A stretch of DNA of 26,564 bases from assembly GCA_038206985.1 (NCBI GenBank), contig JBBRAH010000041.1:1-26564 (forward strand), given 5' to 3'. Positions 15,425 through 22,808 of this stretch are shown in pieces (within the stretch, counting starts at the first letter, position 1; each line of letters starts with the position of its first letter). A program made the translations under genes and the position numbers. Source of the stretch: CAXMST01 sp038206985 (GTDB lineage Bacteria; Actinomycetota; Thermoleophilia; Solirubrobacterales; 70-9). Below the pieces are notes generated by a model. The model saw only the letters and a list, made by a program, of their open reading frames with translations, ran no database searches and was not told the origin of the DNA.

Positions 15425-16923
15425 CCCCCCAGCTCACAGAGCGGAAGAAGCAGGTGAGCGCCGCGTGCGTCGGCGATCCACCGCTGCGAGCGCACCTGCA
15501 GCCCTGGATGTCAGAGCTAGCCTCCAACCACCCGAGGCTTCGCGAGTTGCTCGATACCTTCGGCTCCCCGCTAAACCTCCACCAGACGTCGTCCTTTGAG
15601 GCCAACGCCGACGAGATCAGCAGGGCTGCCGCAGCTCATGGGCTGGAGATCGGCATCTACTTCGCCCGCAAGGCCAACAAGAGCCTCGGCTTCGTGGACG
15701 AGGCGCGGCGCCTCGGACTTGGAGTCGACGTCGCCTCCGAGCAGGAACTGGCACAGACGTTGAAGGCCGGGCTCGAGCCCGACCGCATCATCCTCACCGC
15801 GGCTGTCAAGCCGCCGCCACTCCTGCGACTGGCAGCCGAGGCCGGAGTGACGATCTCGATTGACAACGAGCAGGAGCTCTCGGTGCTGGCCGAGATCACC
15901 GCCGGACGGCGAGGCGAGCCGCTCCCGGTGGCGTTGCGGCTGACCCCCGGTTGTCTGAGCCCGGAGCGCATCCCCTCCCGCTTCGGTCTGCCGCAGGGCC
16001 GTGCCCGCGAGGTGGCTCGGGAGGTTGGCGCTGATCAGATGCCGGGCCTGCGGATCGCCGGAGTCCACTTCCACCTCGACGGCTACTCCGCCGACGACCG
16101 GATCGCCACCCTGGGCGAGGCAGTCGAGCTGATCGACGGCCTGCGCGAAGACGGTCACGAGCCGGGCTTCGTGGACATTGGTGGAGGGTTTCCGATCAGC
16201 TACCTGACCGAGCGGAACGAGTGGGATGAGTTCTGGCGGGCGCATCGCGCAGCTCTGCTGGGCGAGCGCCCGAGCCTCACGTTTGAAGGACACGGGCTCG
16301 GGCTCGCCGCTCACGACGGAAAGCTCAGGGGCGCGCCTGCCGTCTATCCCTTCTGGCAGGAGCCCACCCGGGGCGAGTGGCTGCAGGGGATCCTCAGCGG
16401 ACAGGCCTCCGTCGGCGGGCGTCCCGAGTCGGTCGCGGAGGCACTCCGGACACGCGGGCTGGAGCTTCGCTGCGAGCCGGGCAGGGCACTGCTCGACGGC
16501 TGCGGGATGACCGCCGCAAGCGTCGAGTTCGTCAAGCCCTACGAACGGGGCACCCACCTGGTCGGGCTCGAGATGAACCGCACGCAGTGCCGAACCGGCT
16601 CCGACGACTTCCTCGTCGACCCGTTGCTGGTCCGGGCTCCCGCGAGTCGCGAGGCCCGTGCAGCCCTCCCACCGGCGGGGTTCGAGGGCTATCTCGTCGG
16701 GGCCTACTGCATCGAGCGGGAACTGCTCAGCTGGCGGCGGCTGCACTTCCCATACGGGGTCGCGCGTGGCGACGTCGTGCTGTTTCCCAACACCGCCGGC
16801 TATTTCATGCACATCCAGGAGAGCAGCTCTCATCAGATGCCTCTCGCGCGGAACCTGCTGCTCACACCCCCACCCGGTCTGCATGAGAAAGGCGACCGCA
16901 TCGACTCGATCCCCGAACGCTGA
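15421..16923 (+). CDS. Y4yA/SbnH-family PLP-dependent decarboxylase
   Basis: A 500-residue fold-type III PLP enzyme of the ornithine/diaminopimelate decarboxylase superfamily, closest in layout to Y4yA and SbnH. K84 in YFARKANKS is the PLP lysine, HFHLDGY and DIGGGFPISYL (G254-G256) bind the cofactor phosphate, EPGRALLDGCG holds it further, and C430 in GAYCIERELL is the catalytic cysteine donated across the dimer. SbnH decarboxylates a citryl-diaminopropionate intermediate; Y4yA substrates are not known to me. The start is TTG 15421, overlapping the preceding stop, with GAGGAG about 12 nt upstream. About 45 residues precede the barrel. It ends the operon, followed by a 228-bp gap. Confidence 0.87.
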   Translation: MTPQLTERKKQVSAACVGDPPLRAHLQPWMSELASNHPRLRELLDTFGSPLNLHQTSSFEANADEISRAAAAHGLEIGIYFARKANKSLGFVDEARRLGLGVDVASEQELAQTLKAGLEPDRIILTAAVKPPPLLRLAAEAGVTISIDNEQELSVLAEITAGRRGEPLPVALRLTPGCLSPERIPSRFGLPQGRAREVAREVGADQMPGLRIAGVHFHLDGYSADDRIATLGEAVELIDGLREDGHEPGFVDIGGGFPISYLTERNEWDEFWRAHRAALLGERPSLTFEGHGLGLAAHDGKLRGAPAVYPFWQEPTRGEWLQGILSGQASVGGRPESVAEALRTRGLELRCEPGRALLDGCGMTAASVEFVKPYERGTHLVGLEMNRTQCRTGSDDFLVDPLLVRAPASREARAALPPAGFEGYLVGAYCIERELLSWRRLHFPYGVARGDVVLFPNTAGYFMHIQESSSHQMPLARNLLLTPPPGLHEKGDRIDSIPER

Positions 16924-17151
16924 AGCTCGCCGGTGTCAGTTCGCGCGAAAAAGGTTGCCTCTTATGGCTTCCGGCCCATTTGCCGATGGGGAGCGTGGTA
17001 GCTAGGGGCGAATAGCGAAAGATCGTGCTGAGGATCGATTCGAGGGTGCCGTTTTCGGTGCTCGCAGGCATAGTTGGGCCGGCATTCCTGCTGTTCGTCC
17101 CGGTCTCGCCGCCCCTGAGCCGCGCAGTCCGCCTGCCAGACTGAAATTCAC
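16924..17151. other. Gap after the PLP operon
   Basis: 228 bp with no credible gene. It is locally AT-richer near 16945-17020. The promoter of the protease gene should be here; a CAGACT hexamer 9 nt before ATG 17152 is a weak -10 candidate. No terminator hairpin with a T-run was seen. Confidence 0.4.
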
Positions 17152-18162
17152 ATGCGCAGCTTCACCACACGCAGCCTCGGACTCGGACTGATCGCCGTGC
17201 TGCTTACGGCGGCCGGTGCAGAGGCATCGATCATCGAGCATCGGATCAAGCCGGCCGCGAGCGCCGCGACGCTGCGCAACGCTCCGGCGGAGCCTCGCGA
17301 GTTGCCCCTGCTGAGTCCCGATACGTCAGCCGCCGCCCGTGCTGCCACCTCAGGGCTGAACCGTGGCAGAAGCGGCGCGGTGTCCGGCCGTGAGCCGCTC
17401 GCCGACAGCGCGGCCGCGGCCGACCCACTTGCGCCGCCTGATCCCTTTGCCTCGTTCCGTTCCTCAAATAGCCGTGGCGCCGGCTTCCAATCCGGCCCGG
17501 TGGACATGCCTCAGGCCTATCCGAACAGCACCTGGGGCAAGGTCTTCGGCAAGATCCCCGGCGTTGGCCGCTATAGCTGCTCGGCAACGGTCGTCCGGGC
17601 CCGGAATCGCAGCGTGCTGTTCACCGCCGGGCACTGCGTCAGCCAGCCGGGCGTGGCCTTCGCCACCGAGCTCAGCTTCGTCCCGTCCTATACGAACGGG
17701 AACAAGCCGTTCGGGACGTGGAATGCCAAGTCCGTCTTCGTCGAGCGCCAATGGTTCCGGCACAACAACTCCAACTACGACTACGCCGCCGTCGTCTTGC
17801 GCAAAAGCGGCGACCGCAAGGTCGAGGACGTGACCGGCTCGCTGGGCTTCCGCTTCAACGCCAAGCGCCACCAGCGCTACCGCGCGGTTGGCTATCCGGT
17901 CAACAAGCTCAACGGTGAGCGCCAGTGGCAGTGCCTCTCCAACTACAAGGGCACGGATCCCTACTACCGCGGCCCCGGCCCCAAGCCGCTCGGGATCGGC
18001 TGCGACATGATCAGCGGCGCCAGCGGGGGCGGCTGGTCGAACAAGCGCGACTCGCTGGTCTCGGTGACGAGCTTCGGCTACGAGAACCGCCCCAACAAGC
18101 TCTATGGCCCCGCCTTCTCCAAGAAGGCGGAGAAGATCCGCCGCCGGGCCGCCCGCAAGTAG
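17152..18162 (+). CDS. Secreted trypsin-like (chymotrypsin-fold) serine protease
   Basis: A 336-residue secreted protease. Residues 1-25 form a Sec signal (SLGLGLIAVLLTAAGAEA), then a Ser/Ala-rich 90-residue propeptide-like stretch. The catalytic triad is H161 (LFTAGHCVS), D210 (SNYDYAAVV) and S291 (ISGASGGGW). Cysteines near 143 and 162 flank the His as in S1 proteases and may form a disulfide. The layout resembles actinobacterial glutamyl-endopeptidase/V8-like enzymes, where the long leader is cleaved for activation. Specificity cannot be judged from sequence. A C-terminal basic tail (KKAEKIRRRAARK) follows. It converges, 15 nt apart, on the flavodoxin-family gene. Confidence 0.92.
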   Translation: MRSFTTRSLGLGLIAVLLTAAGAEASIIEHRIKPAASAATLRNAPAEPRELPLLSPDTSAAARAATSGLNRGRSGAVSGREPLADSAAAADPLAPPDPFASFRSSNSRGAGFQSGPVDMPQAYPNSTWGKVFGKIPGVGRYSCSATVVRARNRSVLFTAGHCVSQPGVAFATELSFVPSYTNGNKPFGTWNAKSVFVERQWFRHNNSNYDYAAVVLRKSGDRKVEDVTGSLGFRFNAKRHQRYRAVGYPVNKLNGERQWQCLSNYKGTDPYYRGPGPKPLGIGCDMISGASGGGWSNKRDSLVSVTSFGYENRPNKLYGPAFSKKAEKIRRRAARK

Positions 18163-18177
18163 CTCGCGCCGAGTCGC

Positions 18178-18783
18178 CTATCCGGGAGGGGCGGACAGAG
18201 GGTTCGCCTTTAGCGCACGAGCAGTACCGAGCAGGTTGGCCGCCATCGCGCGACCGGTCGAGGCGGCCCACTCGTGGCCCTCATCCGTGTCGAGATACTG
18301 ATCGCCGGGGCCCGGGCCCTTGTTCCAGTAGGTGAATGACTGCGGGGGGATGGTGAAGCCGATGTCCCCGAGCGCGCCGTTGATCTCCATGATCACGTGG
18401 TGAGCGCCGTCCTCGTTGCCGGTGTTGACCACGCCCGCGACCTTGTTGTACGCGAGGGGGCGACCTTCCTCATCGGTCTCGCCGATCATCGCGTCCATGC
18501 GTTCAAGCGCGAGCTTGGCCACCGACGAAGGTTGCCCGAGCCAGGTAGGGGCGGCGATCACAAGGATCTCCGACTCGATGATCCGAGCGTGGATCCTGGG
18601 CCATTGGTCGTCGTCGCCCATCTCAGTCTTGACACCGAACGGAATCCGGTGATCGACGACGCGAATCAACTCGACATCGACATCTTCGGCCTCGAGGGCT
18701 TCAATGACGATCCGGGCAAGTGCCTCCGTGTTGGAGCGCTCAGGGGACTTCTTCAAGGTGCAGTTGAGGAAGGTGGCTTTCAA
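18178..18783 (-). CDS. Flavodoxin-family NAD(P)H-dependent FMN reductase-like protein
   Basis: A 201-residue flavodoxin-fold protein. It begins MKATFLNCTLKKSPERSNTE, the phosphate-binding strand and loop of the NADPH-dependent FMN reductase/YwqN type, with the FMN isoalloxazine loop at APTWLGQPSSVAK and a conserved GVVNTGNEDGAHH in the third loop. It should bind FMN and reduce small substrates such as quinones; the physiological substrate is unknown. The open frame reaches upstream to 18996, but that extra 71-residue part has no family resemblance. I therefore prefer TTG 18783, with AAAGG about 9 nt upstream. It is divergent from the gene at 18981. Confidence 0.85.
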   Translation of the reverse strand: MKATFLNCTLKKSPERSNTEALARIVIEALEAEDVDVELIRVVDHRIPFGVKTEMGDDDQWPRIHARIIESEILVIAAPTWLGQPSSVAKLALERMDAMIGETDEEGRPLAYNKVAGVVNTGNEDGAHHVIMEINGALGDIGFTIPPQSFTYWNKGPGPGDQYLDTDEGHEWAASTGRAMAANLLGTARALKANPLSAPPG

Positions 18784-18980
18784 GGGTCCGTGCCTTTCAG
18801 GTTGCGACGGCGCGGAGGCGTACCGCCTGATAGGTGACGACTTACCCACAACCGCGCTGTCACAACCGGCTATGCGCGAATCTCCGTCGCCGACGAAACC
18901 GACGACGCCCTTTTGGTCCGGGAGCAAGCATCCGAAGGGATCCGGGTTTGCGGCTCCCCCGTTGAGGGTACGTACTTGCC
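18784..18980. promoter_or_regulatory. Divergent promoter region of the FMN-reductase and 18981 genes
   Basis: About 197 bp with no credible gene of its own. TACGTA at 18969-18974 lies exactly 6 nt before ATG 18981, the spacing seen at other apparently leaderless starts in the window. Confidence 0.35.
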
Positions 18981-19517
18981 ATGGCAGGCGAAGCAAGTCC
19001 CAACTCGGCCGGGAGCGCCCCCTCGGGCAACGTGATGTCCGATGCGCTTGAGATCTACCTTCAGGATCACATGGCGGGCTCGACGGCCGGGGTCAGTCTT
19101 GCCGAGCGGATCCGCGATTCCAACGAGGGCTCCGAGCTCGGTGAGTTGATGGAGCGGATCACGCGCGAGGTGGCCGAGGACCGCGATGAGCTCAAGCAGT
19201 TGATGGACGACCTCGGCGCCTCGGAGTCGCCGGTCAAGAACGCCAGCGCCTGGCTGGGCGAGCACCTGGGTCGCCTCAAGCCGAATGGCGCGCTCAGCGG
19301 CTACACCGATCTCGGCCGGCTGATCGAGCTCGAGGGCCTCCACCTTGGAGTCAGCGGCAAGCGCTCGCTCTGGGAGAACCTGCAGGAGACGCTGGGGGAG
19401 CATCCGCTGGCGGCCGGGCTGCCCAGGCTGATCGAGCGGGCCGATGCCCAGCTCGAGGACCTCCACCGCGAGCGGCAAGCTGCGGTGCGCATCGCGTTCG
19501 GGCTCGACGGGGACTGA
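18981..19517 (+). CDS. Conserved-looking helical protein of unknown function
   Basis: A 178-residue soluble all-helical protein. Segments include ALEIYLQDHMAGSTAGVSL, ELMERITREVAEDRDELKQL, a central ASAWLGEHLGRLKPNG and LIELEGLHLGVSGKRSLWEN, ending in ERADAQLEDLHRERQAAVRI. Repeated Glu/His/Asp positions on successive helices could form a ferritin-like four-helix bundle, but no exact EXXH pair is placed well enough to claim metal binding. No cysteines, signal peptide or membrane helix. ATG 18981 is preceded by a promoter-like hexamer; a second ATG at 19035 could also serve. It converges on the RTX esterase, 7 nt apart. Confidence 0.75.
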   Translation: MAGEASPNSAGSAPSGNVMSDALEIYLQDHMAGSTAGVSLAERIRDSNEGSELGELMERITREVAEDRDELKQLMDDLGASESPVKNASAWLGEHLGRLKPNGALSGYTDLGRLIELEGLHLGVSGKRSLWENLQETLGEHPLAAGLPRLIERADAQLEDLHRERQAAVRIAFGLDGD

Positions 19518-19524
19518 GCGAACC

Positions 19525-22359
19525 TCAGCGCCGCTTCGACCTCGGCAGGACCACGACCTTGTCGCAGGTCTTGCCGACCTTGTCCTTGCGGTCCACGTAG
19601 ACCCGGTCGCGGCGTCCGGGGCCGCACTTGACCCGATCGCGGACGCCATCGTTGGCGCGGATCGTGTCGTTGCCCGGGCCACCCCCAAGGCGATCCTTGC
19701 CCTTGCCGCCGATCAGCCGGTCGTCGCCGCCGTGACCGCGCGAGGTGTCTTTGCCCTTGCCGTCGCGCAGCACGTCGTCGCCCTGGCCGCCGTAGAGACA
19801 GTCCGCCCCGCCGCGGGCCCGGATTACGTCGTCGCCGCGGCCACCGCGCAGCTTCTCGTTCTCGTTGGTACCCCGCAGCGAGTCATTGCCGGCGGTACCG
19901 TCGATGACGATCGCGCAGCGACCCTTGGGCAGCTCGGGAGGCGCGGTCGAGTCCTCGACGTAGGTGATGCTGTTGGAGCAGTCGGAGGTGTTGCCGGCGG
20001 TGTCGGTCGTCACCGCGGAGAAAGCAGTCGTCGTGTCGTCGGCGACATCGACCTCCAGGCCGGGATCGGCGAGCTGCTCAGCCGTGCCGCTCGCCGCGGT
20101 GCCGCCACCGCAGGCCGCCTCCGCGTAGAGCTCGACCAGGGAGCCGGCTTCCGCGCTGCCGATCACCAGCGGGCTGTTGTCGTCGGCAGGCGAGTCCGGA
20201 TCGGTGGAAGTGAGCTGCGGAGCTTCCGGCGGGGTCGCATCGACCGCGAAGCTCGCAGTCGCCGGAGTCGCGTCGCGGTTCTCACCGTCTACGGCTCGCA
20301 CCTCGAAGGTGTAGCCGCCGTCCTCCAGCGGCCCGTAGCCCTTCGGAGTGTTGCAGTTCGTGAACTCGGCCGGCTCATCACCGTCGGCGGTCAGGCGGCA
20401 CTCGAAGCCCGCCCCCGGCATGTTCGGCGAGGAGAACTCGAAGCTCGGCGAGTCCTCGCGGCTGAGCCCGGTCGGACCGGAGTCGATCTGAGTATCCGGT
20501 GTGCTGGTATCGCTCTGGTGCACGTAGGTGATCGAGCTCGACGAGCAGGCAGAGGTCGTCTCCGAGGCGTCGGTGGCCGTCCCGTAGAAGGTCGTGGTCG
20601 AGTCGTCGGCGACCGCTACCTCGAGGCCGGGGTCGGCAAAGTCGGCCGCGGAGCCGCTCGCCTCGGGGTCCCCTGTGCAGGTCGGGTTGGCGTAGATGGC
20701 GACGGTCGAGCCATCGGGCGCGGTGCCCTTGATCAGCGGCGTGTTGTCGTCCGAGGGCGAGGCCGGATCGGTGTCGGTGAACTCGGGCGAGGCAGGCGTG
20801 GCGCCGTCGGGTGTGTTCGCCGCGCTGATGAACGAGTAGTTGTTCGCCGGGTAGGCCGGGTTGGCGTCGGGAACCATGTTCGCGCAGCCCGCGCGCATGT
20901 CGTCGCAGGTCACCTCGGTTCCATCCTGCTCGGTGAAGTCGAAACGGGAGCGCAGATAAAAGCTGTAGAGGTTGGGGTCGTTGGCGAGATCGACCGCCTG
21001 GCCGTCAGGGTCGTTGCGCCAGCGGTTGCTGAGCAGCAGTGCGTCGGCCTCCTGCTCGCAGACGACTGGATTGCTCGCGCCGGGGCACTTGACGTACTTG
21101 TCCATCCAGGCAGCCGTGTACCAGACCACCATGTGGGGGCCGCGCAGGGTGGCGTTGCCGAGCGGCTGGTTGACGGTGTTGCCGGGGATGAAGGAGTGCT
21201 CGAAGTGGGTGCCGCCGCGGATGTTGACCTGCATCGAATCGACGCCCTCGTCCTTGAACTGAGTGAAGGCGCCGTTCGCGTTCTGCGGGTTGGGATCTGC
21301 GGTGTAGGGATTCTGGGCGATGCCGTAGTCGTTGGAGAAGCCGATCGAGGGCTTGGTGATCGGCACGCCGGTGCGGGTTCCCGGCCGGGCCGGGCAAGCT
21401 GAGCCGCCGCCGTCGGAGGTGCGCAGGTTGTCGAGCGCCGCGATCGCCTTCACACGCGGGTCGCGCTGGCCGATGTAGGAGACCGCGCCGGCCCCGAGCG
21501 AGTGGCCTGCGATCCCGATCCGGTCGGGATCGACGTAATCCCAGAACGGGTTGTAGGGCTCGGCGCTGCGCACGCCGGTGAGCGGGTTGGTCTCCCCCTC
21601 GCGGCGGATCTGCTTGGCACGGTGCGAGGTCGCGGCGCCGCCGTTGGCGTTGCCGCAGCTCGACTGCATCGCGTCGGCGTAGAGGCTCTCGGGGGTCGAG
21701 AGGAAGAAGTCGAGCGCGTCCTCGGTTCCGTCATAGAACGGCTGGCCGGCTTGCGATGGGAAGCCCTCCTGAGAGTCGGCGCCCTCGCCGAAGGTGTCGG
21801 AGCGACCCTGGCCCTGGACGTCGTAGGTGAGCACCACGTAGCCGCGCTTGGCCAGCGCGGCGGCGAAGCCCCAGTAGAGGGTCTCGGGAGCCTGCACCGA
21901 GCCGGTCGTGATCACGATGCCGGGCTTGGCGGCCGGGCCCTCGCGCGTGCGCCAGACGTTGCCGGAGATCACCGCGCCGGAGCGGGCCGTGAACAACACC
22001 GGCTCGCGCAGCCCGTAGCCGTCGTCGGCCCAGTCGTAGAAGCGGGCGTCGCCCACGCACTCGTTCTTGCGCTGCGCGCAGACGTTGCCGAGCGGATTGC
22101 GCTCGGGATCGCCGGCAAGCAGCAGGGGCAGGTCGATCGCGTCCTGGACGTTCTGCTGCTGCAAGCGAGCCTGGAACGCAGGGGTAAGCGTCTCGTAGAC
22201 GTTGCGCTCCTGGATCTTGGCGAAGTTCTGGAGCTCGAGAACGGGGTCGAAGGCGGCAGCGCGGCCGGGCGTGAGCGCGGCGGCGAGCGCGAGCGCGGTG
22301 AGCGGGCCGACGGTGAGCAAGCTGAGGCGGAGGCGTGCCCCGCGGACGATCCTCTCCAT
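19525..22359 (-). CDS. Secreted alpha/beta-hydrolase with Ig-like modules and RTX calcium-binding repeats
   Basis: A 944-residue multidomain exoprotein. Residues 1-35 are a signal peptide (LTVGPLTALALAAALTPGRA). An alpha/beta-hydrolase spans about 60-500: GYVVLTYDVQGQGRSDTF, the nucleophile elbow GIAGHSLGAG (S287) and a candidate catalytic His near 383 (GGTHFEH). From about 526 come two similar Ig-like modules, DTDPASPSDDNTPLIKG (526-615) and STDPDSPADDNSPLVIG (715-805), separated by a distinct cysteine-containing module (620-715). The end (about 810-920) has RTX nonapeptides: GGRGDDVIR, GGQGDDVLR, GGKGKDRLG, GGPGNDTIR, which bind Ca2+. No dedicated type I secretion genes are near, so Sec export is likely. 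The substrate is unknown. Confidence 0.9.
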   Translation of the reverse strand: MERIVRGARLRLSLLTVGPLTALALAAALTPGRAAAFDPVLELQNFAKIQERNVYETLTPAFQARLQQQNVQDAIDLPLLLAGDPERNPLGNVCAQRKNECVGDARFYDWADDGYGLREPVLFTARSGAVISGNVWRTREGPAAKPGIVITTGSVQAPETLYWGFAAALAKRGYVVLTYDVQGQGRSDTFGEGADSQEGFPSQAGQPFYDGTEDALDFFLSTPESLYADAMQSSCGNANGGAATSHRAKQIRREGETNPLTGVRSAEPYNPFWDYVDPDRIGIAGHSLGAGAVSYIGQRDPRVKAIAALDNLRTSDGGGSACPARPGTRTGVPITKPSIGFSNDYGIAQNPYTADPNPQNANGAFTQFKDEGVDSMQVNIRGGTHFEHSFIPGNTVNQPLGNATLRGPHMVVWYTAAWMDKYVKCPGASNPVVCEQEADALLLSNRWRNDPDGQAVDLANDPNLYSFYLRSRFDFTEQDGTEVTCDDMRAGCANMVPDANPAYPANNYSFISAANTPDGATPASPEFTDTDPASPSDDNTPLIKGTAPDGSTVAIYANPTCTGDPEASGSAADFADPGLEVAVADDSTTTFYGTATDASETTSACSSSSITYVHQSDTSTPDTQIDSGPTGLSREDSPSFEFSSPNMPGAGFECRLTADGDEPAEFTNCNTPKGYGPLEDGGYTFEVRAVDGENRDATPATASFAVDATPPEAPQLTSTDPDSPADDNSPLVIGSAEAGSLVELYAEAACGGGTAASGTAEQLADPGLEVDVADDTTTAFSAVTTDTAGNTSDCSNSITYVEDSTAPPELPKGRCAIVIDGTAGNDSLRGTNENEKLRGGRGDDVIRARGGADCLYGGQGDDVLRDGKGKDTSRGHGGDDRLIGGKGKDRLGGGPGNDTIRANDGVRDRVKCGPGRRDRVYVDRKDKVGKTCDKVVVLPRSKRR

Positions 22360-22365
22360 GAGACA

Positions 22366-22371
22366 AGCCTA
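22366..22371 (-). promoter_or_regulatory. -10 element of the RTX esterase gene
   Basis: TAGGCT on the minus strand ends 6 nt before ATG 22359 and fits the TAnnnT actinobacterial -10. No Shine-Dalgarno precedes the ATG, so a leaderless start is likely. Confidence 0.5.
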
Positions 22372-22464
22372 ATGCCGGGTTGCAGGTCGTGCGCCGGTTC
22401 CCCTCGGCGGTTGGGCGAATTCCCTATGGTCGGGGAGGCAAGCGAAGGGAAGGAGGCACCAGAC

Positions 22465-22752
22465 GTGCTTTCCATCACACCGACTGCAGAGCAGGCGATC
22501 GAGTCCATTCTCGACTCGCCCCAGGCTCCCGATGACGGCGGGGTCAGGATCGAGGCACAGGAAGGGATCGAGGACGCCGGAACGGGCTTTCAGCTCGCCG
22601 TCGTACCCGGCCCGGCCGCCGATGACAAAGTCATCGCCGACGGCAACGTGTTCCTCGAGAAGCGCACCGCAGCGTTGCTCGATACGAGCCGGCTCGACGC
22701 CGAGGTCAGCGATGGCCAGGTGCAGTTCAAGCTCGAGCACCAGGCAGCCTGA
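22465..22752 (+). CDS. HesB/IscA-fold protein without cysteines
   Basis: A 95-residue protein matching the HesB/IscA beta-fold (LSITPTAEQAIESIL, GVRIEAQEGIEDAGTGFQLA, FLEKRTAALLDTSRLDAEV). It lacks the three cysteines (Cx63-65CxC) that bind iron in true A-type carriers, so Fe-S delivery in the usual way is unlikely. Cysteine-free relatives occur in Actinobacteria; their role is not established. The start is GTG 22465, with AGGAGG at 22451-22456 8 nt upstream; an earlier in-frame ATG at 22426 lacks a ribosome-binding site. It is divergent from the RTX esterase and converges on the FMO gene. Confidence 0.75.
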   Translation: MLSITPTAEQAIESILDSPQAPDDGGVRIEAQEGIEDAGTGFQLAVVPGPAADDKVIADGNVFLEKRTAALLDTSRLDAEVSDGQVQFKLEHQAA

Positions 22753-22758
22753 GGCCTG

Positions 22759-22797
22759 CTCCCCGGGGAGCCGCGGTCGCGAGAGGGCGGCCGCGGC
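22759..22797. terminator. Possible bidirectional terminator between convergent genes
   Basis: A palindrome CTCCCCGGGGAG (22759-22770) is followed by GCCGCGG (22770-22776) pairing with CCGCGGC (22791-22797). There is no T-run, so only a hairpin-type (I-shaped) terminator is plausible. Confidence 0.3.
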
Positions 22798-22808
22798 GTC
22801 CGGGTGAC

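Noticed and set aside
18784..18996. N-terminal extension of the flavodoxin-family protein
   Set aside because: The 71 extra residues have no flavodoxin resemblance and would overlap the divergent start; the family begins at the KATFLNCTL strand.
19600..19920. Possible CRISPR or short DNA repeats
   Set aside because: The periodicity comes from RTX nonapeptide codons; spacing and spacers do not fit an array.
19444..21402. 652-residue plus-strand frame opposite the RTX esterase
   Set aside because: It is a by-product of RTX/Ig repeats in GC-rich DNA; the opposite strand has a signal peptide and clear domains.
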